Below, one piece after another: positions 12,811 to 26,611 of a stretch of 64,000 nt of DNA (its first letter is position 1; every line of letters begins with the position of its first letter). Source of the DNA: Leuctra nigra. Lineage: Eukaryota > Arthropoda > Insecta > Plecoptera > Leuctridae. The notes below the pieces were generated by a model that was not told the origin of the DNA, searched no databases, and saw only the letters and a list, made by a program, of their open reading frames with translations. The stretch is taken from positions 22,199,073 to 22,263,072 of the forward strand of contig OW203767.1 of assembly GCA_934045905.1 (NCBI GenBank), read 5' to 3'. A program made the translations under genes and the position numbers.

Positions 12811-12939
12811 GGGATCCTATTCTATAACTTTGAAACTCCCGATTCTGCTGGAATCCGATTCACAGCCATATGGATTAACATTGCACCGAATCGGATTCCA
12901 TCAGATCCGTAAATTTAAAAGTTATAGAATATCGGGCCC
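12811..12939. mobile_element. Small hairpin MITE
   Basis: GGGATCCTATTCTATAACTTTGAAACTCCCG mirrors AAAAGTTATAGAATATCGGGCCC, and GGAATCCGATTC mirrors GAATCGGATTCC. A fragment of the same family is at 38147-38175. Confidence 0.75.
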
Positions 12940-14725
12940 AGAGTAGACTTTTGACAGCGTAAAAGTTGTTAAAATCAGAGATATACGTTTTTGTTTGTTT
13001 TTGTTTGAACACTTCTTTTATAAATAATAAATATACAATAAACACTCTTCCACTAAGTCCCTAAAATAGTCTTATCTGTGGATTTAATACCTAATGATAC
13101 AGTACAGTTGATATTTATAAAAAATAATACAGGAAAAGAAATCACACTCATACACAAATAAATATAATTCAATTTCAAATTTGAAAGGTAAGGATCACAT
13201 TTTTAACGGCAGTAAAAAAAATATGCAGGAGTTTTTTAACGAAGTTCTTTACATGATTGTAATTTTCACAATGATTTTCATTTAACAATGAATAGTACAA
13301 ATGTGTGAATATTGTTTTTTTCTGTGAGATAAGCTTTGACACTTTTTCAAATCCACCAAACTTAAGTCGCAGCTTGTGTTCGATTTTGAACATTTGTCTT
13401 GGCGCTGGTCAACTGTTCTACATGTCATGTTATTTGAGTAAAACTGCTGCTAGTTTCGAACTTTTGACTGCTCCACTTCTCTACCTGCACCTTGACCGAA
13501 TGCCGGGGAGATCTGGAGCAAATGCGCCACCTCCAAAACACGAACACCTCGGAGAAAATTACAACAATTCCACCCCCAGAGATCACATGACTCTCCACCC
13601 TGGTAGCGTGTGAGATTAGGAATAAATACGACGAATATTCGAGTGTAAGGGTAGATTTAATGACCGTCAAAGAGTCCATGAATCAGCCAATGAGAATGCT
13701 GGAAAGTGAAGGTTTTACAGAAGGTAGAATTTTGGGGTTGTAAGCTTGAATTGAAGGTAAATGTGACAGTTAAAAAGCAGGTGATTTTTCAATGAACCCT
13801 ATCATGTTGGATAATACAATTATTTCATAATTATTATAAATTTACTCAATAGTTAAAAACATTATACACAATTCTTACTGGTATCTCACTTGTTAATTTA
13901 TCCATAAATTCGGGTATATTTTTTTTCTTGAAAAAATGCGGTAATCCGAAATTTAAATGTTTCGTTTTAAAAGACTTTCAGAGCTTTTAATAATTTTCCT
14001 ACTTAAAATTTCTTTTCAATATTCATTTCATAACTAGAGGTACTGAAAAGGAAAACTCCCAACCAAAAACGATCAATTTGAATTATTACAACTATATCAG
14101 TCTGGATATCTTGAAATAAAAGTTAATTATATTTTATTATGTCATAAAACAACGAATTGAACAATATTTCACTCTTTCAAATGATCTTAACCGGTAAAAT
14201 CCTCTACAAAATGCTCGTACTTTCCCCTATTGTTCCCGTGTCCAGCATAAACCCAGCAATACGTAGTCCAAGCCTCCATTGGAGTCCACCGGCAGGGTAA
14301 TGATCAAATCCCTCTAAAAGATGTATGCAATAATCCGAAACGGAGCCGGCAGTGTTTGTACGTCGCTAATGACCATTCCTGCTCCGCTTTATCCACGGCA
14401 CAAAGAAATAAACCCGTGGTTGTGTATGCATTCGACAGTAGGCACAACACAAGGGGTAGGTAAACAGACTTCATCGAGTCAAAGACGTGGAGTTAACAAT
14501 GTGTGTTAATTACTAATGTATTGTTAAGGACGCATTGTTAGTCTATCAATTGATGCGTGTTGCTTCGTTGCGTTTAGTTTGGATTAGTCGAGTTGTTTGA
14601 ATTGAACGTTTTGGTAATCCCACCGCTGCCACCACTTGTAATGGGAACAAAATATTATATGTCTATTTATTCGGGGTCAAGGTTACTTGTAATGAGGGTT
14701 TATGTATTCTTTCACGTAATTCTTA

Positions 14726-14970
14726 TCTCAGAGGTAGAAGGCAGGAAGTCAATTTACTCGATTTTGAGTTGCACACTTTTAGAATATTGTAATCAAGCGC
14801 TCTCAATTGCCTTTGACTGATGACAACAAATACAGTTATATTTAAGTATTCTCTTTCACGATGACTCATGCCACCATTGTAAATCTGATTGGATGAAGGC
14901 AGAATTTCTGGTTTTTGAGTTAACTTAAAAATCATTGAAATGAACTTCGTGCCTTCTACCTCTGAGGTAC
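14726..14970. mobile_element. CCTCAGAGGTAGAAGGC-type MITE, copy 3
   Basis: CTCAGAGGTAGAAGGCAGGAAGTC and GTGCCTTCTACCTCTGAGGTAC form clear terminal inverted repeats. The length is about 245 bases and the element is non-coding. Confidence 0.85.
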
Positions 14971-15833
14971 AGAATTTAGTGCTAAAACCCTATTTTTTTT
15001 CTTCTAATTCATAACTTGATACTAGTTATTGTTTTGGTGTGAAAATACGGTTGAAACCAGCAACTTAATAAGGTCGTTTAAGTTCGCAGACCTTAATTTA
15101 TTTTGTTTGATTTCAATGCTGTTTTTCTTTTTTTTTTGTTAACGCTTTACAAGTCAGCGTTCCTCGTATGATCCATTATCAGCCATCCATTAGTGTGATG
15201 TCGGTAAATTATATGACATATATAACAGTTGCGTTATGACTGAAATAAGCTGTACGAATTAGTTAACAAAATGTTACTACTGATAACAAGAAAAAAACAC
15301 TCTAATTCTATTACAAATCATACATTTTCACTGAAACATTTTCAAACGTCCTGATGAAACTTTCATATATTTCAAGTCATTGTTATTGTGGATGGGTTTG
15401 GGATAGAGTTAGAAGTTTCAATCCAACTCAACTGTTCAACAAAGTCATTCCATTCGATCGTCTCAACTCTGTTGAATAATAACTCATACTTTCATAACCA
15501 AGGTCTGAGTAATTGCCGATACTAAAGCAAGGTTTAACAATGCGTGATATCAACTCGAGTGCTGCTGGTTATAATTGTGTGCCGATGAGACATCTCGACG
15601 ACTCAACTGCATAATGCATCACACAATATCTGTGCAAACAATAGTTTCATTCATTTGTCACTCGGTCGATGTTTCATTACTGAGAGTAAATACGAAATTA
15701 CGTGAGTACCTGGAATAAGTTGTTATAGGTACAGTGGAAAGAATGGGAGAAATGTTTAATAATGATATGTGGTACGTTATAATGATAGTAATAACTAAGC
15801 AAGAAAAAACAAAAATATTTGTTGTCTTGGAAG

Positions 15834-18081
15834 CAGTGTTGTGATTAGATAGGTAATTTTATTTTTATCTAGATAAAGATAAAATATAACATTCCCCAAA
15901 ATTGTATCTAGATAAGATAATATCAGAGATAATAGAGATACCACAGAGATCTAGTGGAGCGGTCGCTCCACGCCAGCCAAGTCGTACGGCGCGCGCACAC
16001 ACTCATTTAAAAAGGCTGGAGCAAACCCACTTTTACTGTAAGCATCAAAGTGGCATTTTCGGCCTACTGGATCTTAAAATTGGAAAATCTCACATTGTTG
16101 CGATATATCTTAATTTCCAGCTATGGCCCACCCTACAACATATACCAAATTTGGGAACAATAGGTTACGCCCTTTGCGCGCTAGAGGGCCGTGAAAACAG
16201 TGTTTTAGGGCGGTTTTCATAATAATAATAATCTCAGTAGTAGTAGTAGTAGTCTCCTGGAATTCAAATCCGGTAACATGGCCACAGCCTCAACGGCTGA
16301 ACCGATTGATCTCACATTTTTACCACGTGTGCACTTTTGGCGTCTGATTTAACCTTCACCCCATTAATTTTTTGTGCCGCCATTTTGAAACCGGAAGTGA
16401 CGTCATATCTCGTCAACGGCTGGACCGATTGGAACAAAAATTGCGCCAAACGATTCAGACGGTCATCTATATGCATGATAAGTAGCAAAAGACTGAACAT
16501 TATGTTAAAGAAACCGGAAATGACGTAATGAAATTTGAAATACATCGATTGGCTTTTTGGCAACAAAGGTTTAACCGATTATTTTGATATTTACTTATGT
16601 AACGTATGTACTTTTGACGTCTCATGTGACTTGTTATAAAACCAACCGGAAGCCGCCATTTTGAAACCGGAAGTGACATCATATCTCAATAACGGCTAAG
16701 TAGATTTCAACGAAACCAGCGCAAAACAATTTAGACGGTCAACTTTATGTATTATCATCAATAATATTTGCAGTTTCCCATACCTAAACCGGAAATGACG
16801 TCACACATTTTAATAAACTCACAAATTTTTATTTTGATGCAATAAATATACTATTTGAGACAGCTTATAAAATTGTTATCATGTTTAAAATATACTTCAA
16901 GGGGTCAGAGATTTCAGCCGCCATTTTTAAACCGGAAGTAACGTCATATTTTAAAAACTGGTAGACAAATCGGTGTGAAACTAGCGCCAAACGATTCGGA
17001 AGGCCATCTCTATGGAATATGAACAGTACAAATAGAATTTTCCTATTTATGAGACCGGAAATGACGTCATTCAAATTTATAAATTATTATAATTCCCTCC
17101 TATACAATAAATACATATTCAGAAAGCTTAAAATGATACACATCATTTATAGAAATAAATTCTATGTGGCATTGCAGAAAGTTCAGCAGCCATTTTGAAA
17201 ACCGAAGTGTTGCCATATCTCGGAACTGGGTTGACTGATTGGAATGAAACCTTTGCTATTCTTCGTGAAAGATCATTTAAAGCAATTATTTAGGACCATA
17301 AACTGCTATTCATTAGTGGTAACCAAATTGTAAAGGGTGATGATTTTTTAAAAGAATTTAGTAATTGTTCATTTCATATGTGTCACAAGTTGTTAGAATA
17401 AACTAAAAAAAGGAGTGATATCCCCATAAAAAACACTTCGTGTAAAAATACCAGCCAAGTCTCTTGTACTAAAAAAAAAATGAAATCTAAAAATTCTGCA
17501 CTGAAAAGTAATGATATCAAAAAATTTGCCAAGTCAAAACTTTATTTGAAAATCAAAAAATACTTGGCGCATCGATTTTTTAGGGCATTTTAGGTATACT
17601 ATATGTTTGTATATTTTATGTATTTTATATCTGGCCTATACTTCTAAGCTATTAATATACACGATGCGCCAAGTATTTTTTGATTTTCAAATAAAGTTTT
17701 GACTTGGCAAATTTTTTGATATCATTACTTTTCAGTGCAGAATTTTTAGATTTCATATATTTTTTTTAGTACAAGAGACTTGGCTGGTATTTTTACACGA
17801 AGTGTTTTTTATGGTAATAGGTTATTTCCACAAAAATAACCTAGATTATTGAATAAGATAAAAACCCTTTATATAATATCTGACATTTGTTGTTCGTTCA
17901 TACACACACAAATGCATATTTTTTATTTTATATTTTTTATCTAGATAATTGCCGAAAGATAACATTTTTTTATCTAGATAATGATAAATATATTATAATT
18001 CTATCATGATAAGATAATAGATAATAATAATCTCTCTAGATAATTGTGTAGATAATTTTATCTAGATAAATCACAGCACTG
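15834..18081. mobile_element. hAT-type non-autonomous element
   Basis: The ends CAGTGTTGTGATT... and ...AATCACAGCACTG are inverted and have the CAGTG-type start of hAT elements. The 8-bp direct repeat CTTGGAAG flanks it (15826-15833 and 18082-18089), matching the hAT target-site length. Subterminal regions are packed with the palindrome TATCTAGATAA (about 15860-15915 and 17938-18070). The interior has been invaded by the hairpin-ended element at 15951-17815. No transposase frame. Confidence 0.85.
15951..17815 (+). mobile_element. Hairpin-ended repeat element, copy 2
   Basis: It begins CTAGTGGAGCGGTCGCTCCACGCCAGCCAAGTCG and carries GGCATTTTCGG.CTACTGGATC, (AGT)n near 16232-16250, and four internal repeats about 270 bases apart. 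Each repeat contains GCCATTTTGAAACCGGAAGTGACGTCATATCTC followed by GGC..ACCGATTGG (near 16378, 16651, 16917 and 17187). It ends in a palindrome with arms 17419-17577 and 17660-17815. Copy 1 has only two internal repeats. Confidence 0.8.
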
Positions 18082-18944
18082 CTTGGAAGTAGTTTCAATT
18101 TTTCATATCGAAACTGTAAATATATGATAAAATAACGTATCTTATCACACAATTAGAAGTAAAAGATGTCAATCAGTCGTATATAAATAAAAAAAATGTA
18201 AAAAACAAGAAAAATATAAAACTACTTTGTCCGAAAACGGCATTATCTACTAACTGTCATAAGAAAGTTATGTTGAGAAATAATTAATGTTAAATTGACT
18301 GAGGTTCAGGAGCCTTGGTCATATGATTATTTGATTGATACTCAATGAGGTATTTGTGGTGTTGGCTCTGAAAAGGAACGTTTTTCATGACAAATTGTTC
18401 ATGACACATTGTTTATCGCGATGAACTACACAATCACCGACGAAGTATCAACCAGAGAACACAGACATAACATAGACTTGTATCGACAATCTAATAGATT
18501 TAGAATTGATTGCTAAATGTCTGAATGGTTGCAAAGAAATTGATCACCCGGTAGCTGCAATAAAAAAGTACTTATTTGCACGGATAATTCGCAGTCAACA
18601 TATTTATCCGAAATCGTTTTTAGATTGGCCGAGTGGACACTGGACTACGACCACGCTTTCGTTCTTGCCATAAAAAGAAGGGACAGAAAACAAACACGAT
18701 AAAGTCGAAAAGTTTTTCTATACTGAACGAGTAACAGCGAATAAAGGAAACAATATGTACGGTGGAAAGTTGGAAAGTTTTCCTCTCCTATGGGAAGTAG
18801 ATATTAGTTCTGAGTACAGTGAGTATGTGATCCTCTACCTAACTACGTAAACGCTGAGGGAACGCGTTGGTAAACGCGCATTTGAAATGCATGGAAAACC
18901 TTGGCACAGATTTTCTTTTAGATTATCCATAAGTAAAGCGACGT

Positions 18945-18998
18945 ATTTTTTTCTGGGGCACAACGACGCACTGTTCTGCAACGAGGCTAACGGGGACG
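18945..18998 (-). mobile_element. SINE 3' fragment
   Basis: TTTTTTTCTGGGGCACAACGACGCACTGTTCTGCAACGAGGCTAACGGGGACGGA matches the reversed 3' end of the SINE family. Confidence 0.7.
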
Positions 18999-19891
18999 GA
19001 AAAAGCGGTGTTTTAACTTTAAATCAATTTTACGGTGAAGCCATTTACCAAATTACCAGATCTTGTTAGAAATCAAATAAGTTGAGATTAATACATCTTT
19101 TTAAAAAACATTGGACTTAATTTATTTGTTATTTCGTTTGACCTGTTATTCGAAAAGAACACAAAAAACTGACATTTGAGCCAAATGGAGACCTATAGCA
19201 TTCATTAATGAATTTTATCGAGTTCTTTATATTACATTAAAACTTCGTCTTATGACTCAATACTTGTATACAAACCGACAATCATTTCAATCTGTTGATA
19301 GACACGTTAACATTTCTGTGTCATTAATTGTAAATTAACAACACCTTGGGAGTAACACGACCATCAGCAATCATTGCAGCATCTCATTACAACATCTATA
19401 TACCAACATAAAAAATAAACTCAAAAAATTGACTATGCTTTCGGCATACTTTTAATGAGACTTACTGCAACCAAGCGTCCAAAGCTCAGCAAAAGAATTA
19501 ACATCCTCGCATAAAGCTTAATTTTAATAGATTCCCTCCCACACCATCACCCCCTTACCCGTACATGACCCATTCTGCCCTAGGCGCTTTATGCCGCCAC
19601 AGCGGTTTTTTGAATTTTATCACGTTGGTATCTTTGTTTTAACGAGGTGGCTTTACTGGCGCTGCCAACTTGACGCCGAGTAAGCCGGAAAGTGATTTAC
19701 TATGTGACACGAGGTCGTGTACCTCACTTTTCATGCCCGCAGATTGGCAATGGAGGCGTGATCGAACCGGTACTGGATACAGGGCACAAGCGTGGCGAGA
19801 ATAATGTTGGGGGAGAGAAAGGTTCGAAGTTATCGAGACACTATTGGTAGTTCAAGAAAGCAGTGAGTTTTGGTGGGAAATTGATGATTTT

Positions 19892-20213
19892 ACATTTGGT
19901 GTCATAAGTGGGATATTGTTCTGCGGTTTTCTTTAAGGCTGAGATGTTGAATGATTGTCAATGTTAACTTCTATTTTTGCTCTTTATAAATGCTTGCAAC
20001 ACATTCGTAGAGGGACATTAGCAGTTAGTTCTCACGATAATACATTTGGTGTCAGAAATGGGATTATTTTATAATCGTATTTCAGGGCTCAAGCCTAAAG
20101 TGATGGCCATCAATGCAAAGTATATCTTAACACAAGTGAATGTTTATACACATCTTAAATGAGTATTTCGTAGTTCATATATACAATATGACATTTGGTG
20201 TCAGGAGCGGGAT
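19892..20213 (+). repeat. Three regularly spaced ACATTTGGTGTCA..AGTGGGAT motifs
   Basis: Motifs start at 19892, 20042 and 20191, 150 and 149 bases apart, each ACATTTGGTGTCA.NAN.GGGAT. The intervening sequence shows only weak similarity. The motif resembles the primer-binding-site region that follows a 5' LTR in some retrotransposons (TGG..., complementary to a tRNA CCA end), but no LTR was found. Confidence 0.6.
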
Positions 20214-22840
20214 ATTTAAATTCGCACTTCCATGAGAATCTCATGATTATAGGTCGTTGATTTTGTTGCTTTTCACGAGTATTCAATAAAATTCTCCCCC
20301 GAATATCCTGTTTTCATAATCGATTACAAGTAATACAAGTGAAATTGAAGCAATTATGTGTTCGAGTTCTGAGATGACGTTCTCTTCCTATAAATGACGA
20401 CTTTAATAACTCAAAATAATCAATTCCCATTTCCTGACAACTTCGTTGTGAATGACACATAAATATATATTTAAATGCTTCCAATTCCCGACGCCAGCCA
20501 CAACCGTCTTGTTCGTGACAATTCCAATCGATCGTCCTTGAATCGTTCTGAGGTCTTAATCCATATCCTCTGTTGTCAAAAGCTACCCAGTTAGTCGCCA
20601 TGCAGTATTCATAAGACTCCTGGGTTTGTGCTGACCTTATCTTCCAAACGGTCGTCGAAAGCTGTTTTCTAAAGATGAGGGTGGAATTGCTGATAGATCC
20701 CCGTTCTCTATGATCAACTTATAACAGTTTATTCAATAGAACGATTGGTTACATTGAAAACTTTTCGTTTTAACATTTTATTCGGAAAAGTTTTTCGTCT
20801 GATTTCAAGTTTACCATTCTGCGTTGCAATTTTAAAACATTAATCAAGCTCAAGTTTAAAACTTTTTAAAAGCAGCTTTTCCAATTACTTTTCGTAATTA
20901 CCTTCTTACCTACTGTGCCAATAATAACATTGATAGGGAAGTAAAAACTTGAAAGAAGTTCTAATATTATTTTCAATTTAATATACCACATGGTGCATTG
21001 CCCTACTTACGATGTTTTTGCTCCGGATTGAAATCACAATATAGCAAAGCAGTGATCTTGACATTTAAGTCAAACGTCTCACAAAAGGAGGAAAATAAAG
21101 CACAGAAGTAATATCTGCTTTTCTCGTTGGGAACGAGAAATTGCTTCTGTCTTAGTGGCACTGTTGTCCTCTGGGTCTTGAATATGGAATATTACAAATC
21201 TCTTCTTGGCTGCAGAGAACATTTTGAGGTCGCGCAACAAAACAAAAGATTTTGTGTCATCAACTTGGGGAAATTCATTTGCAGTGTATTCCTTTAGCTA
21301 CGTTCATGGGTGCTATTTCACATAGTTGTGTTCTTTTCACATCGGCTGAGATTAACGGAACAATCTGTGAAACTTATGATCCATTTTGTTCATAATTATA
21401 ATTATTTTAGTAAACAATGACGGGAACTCACAACGTGAAAGAATTGTTAGTGACTCTTTTCAGAAATTCACGTTTAATGTCACGGTTATTTTGAGAAATA
21501 ACGAGATAAACAAAATTAATATACGTAAGTTCTTCTTTCCCGATCATAAGTTTGGATTATGTAAATAAAAATGCACTATTTATTTTGGACGACTCCGAAT
21601 CGATTCACAAACTCAAATAATATACTATAAAATCATATGATATTTTATATTCTCTGTTTTCTCCTGAAGAAGCTCACCGCAAGAGAAGTGGTTGAAATAT
21701 TGAGATTGCTCAATAAATATTTTAAAGTTTGTGAAATAAATCGTTCTAAATAAATAGTTTTATTATATTAACAAAATAGATATCCATAACTTTTAGCGTT
21801 GAATGTAAATTTGTTTCAGACTTTTATGGTATTCAAATTCTAAATGTGACTAGAATTCGCTACGAAGGAATGCTGAAATGAATTCTTTTTTTCGGGTGAA
21901 ATGTCAGACTCAGACCACCCCAAAAAACATGCGTTGACGAAATGGCAACGAAAGTTCGACATGGATTTTCTCTTCCCTAGCACACCACTTTTTATTGACA
22001 TTTCTGCCATCGGGCAAACAAATTGACGCGATTTGAACTGAAGAAATGAACATATGATGAAGCAAGTCCTCCTCTCTTCAGGTAATCTAAACAAACGGCA
22101 TAGCAATCTTCATCCATCTCGGTGGCTTTCATCGCTGCCTCGACTCTCTTTGTGCGTAGGCAATGCAATTTCCCGGGAGCCTTCACGTCTCTCTCCTGTG
22201 TTCTCTATAGGCGCGCTTGGCAGCTATTCGGCAGCCATCAAGAAACCAGCGTGGTTTGCTAGGAGAAAGCTTCCATTCGATCCGACCTTTGTCATGGAAA
22301 TCTAGACGCGATTTCGGGAATGAAAGGTGAGGAAAGTGTTACCACCGTTGAGTTCATATTTCAAGTATTTTGGCATGTGTCACTGACTTTCTTACAAATT
22401 GTTAGATTTATGGTCTTGATGGTTCGTTTTGGGTGAAAATACTGCTCTTTCTTTCAGAAAATGTTTTGTGTCAACGGCGATTTGCTTCTGGACAACTTGA
22501 CTTTCTTTAGTTTTATTTATATTTTTCTTTTCAGACTGAATTTACTCTTATTATGTTAATCAAGGTTTTGGCCAAGTCAAGTAACCAAGTCTTATTTTAT
22601 TTTATATAAAACTGGGCATATTTTAGATTGAAGTGGAATAAATAAACAATGCAATAATTGAGAAAAATATAAGATAGGATGTTACCGCAAAACTATCATA
22701 ATAAATTGTATACATGTCAAATATTATAAAAGTAGCTTTCTCAACATTCCAATACTAATCTAAACCTGGTTCTAGATTGTCATTCCAGATGAACTACAAT
22801 TCTCGGAAATTGCTAGCATTTTGCGTTACTTAAGAATTCA

Positions 22841-23600
<760 letters not shown>

Positions 23601-23735
23601 AGCAGCTGTGCAACCGTGCCACTATCTGCAAGAGAACATAGTTTTAGTCCATTTTACTCAAATTCGTGGGTTCTCGTGAGTAAATCGATCAAGAAAGAAA
23701 TGTTTTCTAACATCAACACACATCAAATTAAGAGG

Positions 23736-24170
23736 CAAACGGAAGCGAACGGGAATCGCACGGTTCGTCAGAGCGTTTTTGAAATTTTGTCTGCCCACTA
23801 AATAATTTTAAAAAATCGGATAGTAACGACCCATTACAGCCTAAAAGACTAAATAATGCCGCACACTGGAGTACTTATGACCTCTGGTGCGACCTCAAAG
23901 TGTTAAATACGATTAAAAATAACACTTTGAGGTCGCACCAGAGGTCATAAAGTACTCCAGTGTGTGGCATTATTTAGTCCTTCAGGCTGTAATGGGTCGT
24001 TACTATCTGATTTTTTAAAATTATTTAGTGGGAAGACAAAATTTCAAAAAACCGCTCTGACGAACCGTGCGATTCCCGTTCGCTTCCGTTTGGAATAATT
24101 TTAATTATTTTGCTTAATCTATGATTTCCCTAATTTTGAAACAAAATTAAAATTTTGTTTTTTTAGAAAG
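23736..24170. mobile_element. Foldback MITE with CAAACGGAAGCGAACGGG ends, copy 2
   Basis: Arms 23736-23912 and 23917-24092 mirror almost perfectly, with a tiny loop near 23914. It is inserted about 430 bases upstream of the eag start codon, at the edge of the presumed promoter. Confidence 0.9.
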
Positions 24171-24661
24171 TATTTAGAAAAATGTTATTATTTTTTCTGC
24201 CATTTAACAAGCAATCAGGATTGTTTTATGTAAATTTAAAGATTTATCTGATACTGTCAAATGCTTTTCTCAAATTGAAGCATTAACATTGTGTAGTTTC
24301 TTCAGCTCCTTCCCTTATACAGCACTATTATGTGCGAATGCAAAGGAAACTTAACTAGGTACCTCTAAGTAAGTTCGCAAATAGTACGACTCTGTTTCTC
24401 TTGTTTCAAACGAGATTCTAACTTCTAGGTCTAGTGTTAATGACGGTAAGAAAACTTTGACCACACTCTCTGTCACCCAGCAAGATACCTGCCTGTTGAG
24501 AACGTGAATTATTACATTTTAATCGGGTCAGAGTTACTAAATGGCAGTGACGATGCAGATGACAGATGTATCTTCAAAGGTCTCATCTTATTCAATTTGA
24601 ATAAATTATTAAATTTTTCTCAGTTGTTTGTTCAAAGTTCACAACTTCAATAATATTATGG

Positions 24662-24773
24662 CGTTTTCCACTGGCCGCACTAGATGTTACTGAAATGACA
24701 TCACTATAAAACTCAGTGTAAAATTATAACTGAGTGCAGAACTAGTGCGGCTCAGTGCGGCCAGTGGAAAACA
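24662..24773. mobile_element. 112-bp hairpin MITE
   Basis: GTTTTCCACTGGCCGCACTAG and CTAGTGCGGCTCAGTGCGGCCAGTGGAAAAC are inverted ends. The centre contains ACTCAGTGTAAAATTATAACTGAGT, itself palindromic. Confidence 0.85.
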
Positions 24774-25013
24774 CAATTAGAGATAAATATTAATAGCTCA
24801 AATCAACTTTTTTTTAATATAAAATTTGTTAAGGTGATACTAGCGCTCGGCCGTTTTAGAAAATTGAGAGAGAAAAATTGTTTCATAAGTGAGTGTAACT
24901 TTTACAGTACGGTCACATGATCAGTCTGATTGTATATTAGTAGCCCTTTTTAATTTTTGCTTATTGCATCGTTAATTAGGCGCCGGTTATTCAACAAAAC
25001 CGCGTAAAACGAT

Positions 25014-25317
25014 GAAATTTGCGATACGATTGGAGACCAAACCCGTAAACCAAATGATCTCAAATTTTAATCATGATTAGATGAAAGACAAACTTAGGGT
25101 TATCCCTTGGCACATTTTTGAAATTTTGTTTTATACGGCGCCCAGGGAGACGAGAAAATAGCTAATTATTCACCAAAAATACACTAATTATTACTAATTA
25201 ACGAAACAAAAAATTAAAAATGTACCAAGGGATAACCCTAAGTTTGTCTTTTATCTAATCACGATTAAAATTTCAAATAATTTGGTCTACCCATTTCGTC
25301 TCCAATCGTATCGCAAA
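25014..25317. mobile_element. Foldback element
   Basis: GCGATACGATTGGAGACCAAA and AAGACAAACTTAGGGTTATCCCTTGG mirror CCAAGGGATAACCCTAAGTTTGTCTT and CGTCTCCAATCGTATCGC. Arms are about 125 bases and the loop about 55. The centre includes GGCGCCCAGGGAG. Confidence 0.85.
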
Positions 25318-25500
25318 AAGTGTCTACAAAAAGCAGCAAAATTGCTCGCGCTTGCAGCACCTTAATGGGCTACATCTTATGTTTTACAGGTATAAGTTTT
25401 CCAAGATATTTTATACTGTTTCGTGTAAAAATTTCAGTTTTTAGTGTAAAAAATCAAACTAAATTTCAATTCAAGTTTCAAAAAGTTCGATTATAAATTT

Positions 25501-25725
25501 GTACCTCAGAGGTAGATGGCCTGAAGTAAATTTCTATGATTCTTGAGGTGAACTCAAAAACCTGTAATTCTGCCTTTTGTCCAATCATATTTGTAATTGT
25601 GACATGAGTAATTGTGTAAGAGAATACTTCAATTTAAATATTTGTTGACATAAGTCAAATAGAATTGATAGATCTTGATTACAACATTCCAAAAGTGTGC
25701 AAAGCAAAATCGAGGAATGCTAAGG
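25501..25725. mobile_element. CCTCAGAGGTAGAAGGC-type MITE, copy 4 (one end lost)
   Basis: GTACCTCAGAGGTAGATGGCC and the family interior (TTCTGCCTTTTGTCCAATCATATTTG, GTAATTGTGTAAGAGAATACTTCAAT) are present. The second terminus is not recognisable. Confidence 0.75.
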
Positions 25726-26278
25726 TAGAGAAAGATTAATTCTGTTTACCTATAAAATGCCTAGAATCACAGAAAAACACTTCTATTTTGACTCTCTCAT
25801 AACCAAATCCTACCCAAACACGTCGAAACTCTTGAACAAGGGTGTGCAAACACTTGAAAAACATTCCCACATTGTTTGACAAAATCTGTCTGCAAGTTTA
25901 CCGACACACGTGCGATTCATCGTCGAGGAACTCTAAAAGGGACACAAACACGCAACTTCAAATATTGGTTTCCCATTTGAGTCGTGGCAGGAGTTGGAAA
26001 GTGGCGCCTAGATAACAGAAAGCTCTGACAATGAGGTTTATAAATACATGGCTTCCCCTTGTCAGAAGTGGGGTGATGGATGCGTTGAGTTCATCATGAA
26101 GATATCAGACCTCTCAATGGAGCACAATCGTCGCTTCGGAAGTTGGAGATACGCACTGCTATTTGTCTATTGGAAACCCTCTTTCACTGTGGATACAAGC
26201 TAGGAAGAAGAATCATGAGGTTGATTCTGGGTTTTATTGCGGAATCCAGCGTCAAATTGGATGAGATAAGATTTGATT

Positions 26279-26611
26279 AAGCGTGCCTCCACTTATCAGG
26301 TCAAACCTTTCAACCGATTGATCTGAAATTTTGCACACATACAAATGTCATAAGAGTAATATCGTATATAAAATAGTTTTTGATATGATCATGTGATGTC
26401 TGTTTAACGATCAACGTCATATTTTGCATGGCCATGGGGGAACAACATATAGATTTTTTTTTACATTTTTTGAAATTTCAGATATTGTATCACTGTGAAT
26501 TTCATTTCAGCTTTAACCAAGGTCTGTAGAGCAGAAACTTGCAAACACATATCAATTCGCATGCAATACGAAAGCTTGCTTATCAACGCGTTACACGGAG
26601 CGTTTTCCTAG
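26279..26611 (+). mobile_element. Helitron-like non-autonomous element, short copy
   Basis: AAGCGTGCCTCC...AACCGATTGATCTGAAATTTTGCACACAT through TTGCTTATCAACGCGTTACACGGAGCGTTTTCCTAG|T. It has the same ends as the 6601 element, with much of the interior deleted. Confidence 0.7.

Noticed and set aside
20314..20601. 95-residue minus-strand frame rich in Cys and Trp, considered as an eag exon
   Set aside because: It shows no match to Eag PAS, transmembrane or cyclic-nucleotide-binding segments and has no clear splice sites at a fitting phase.
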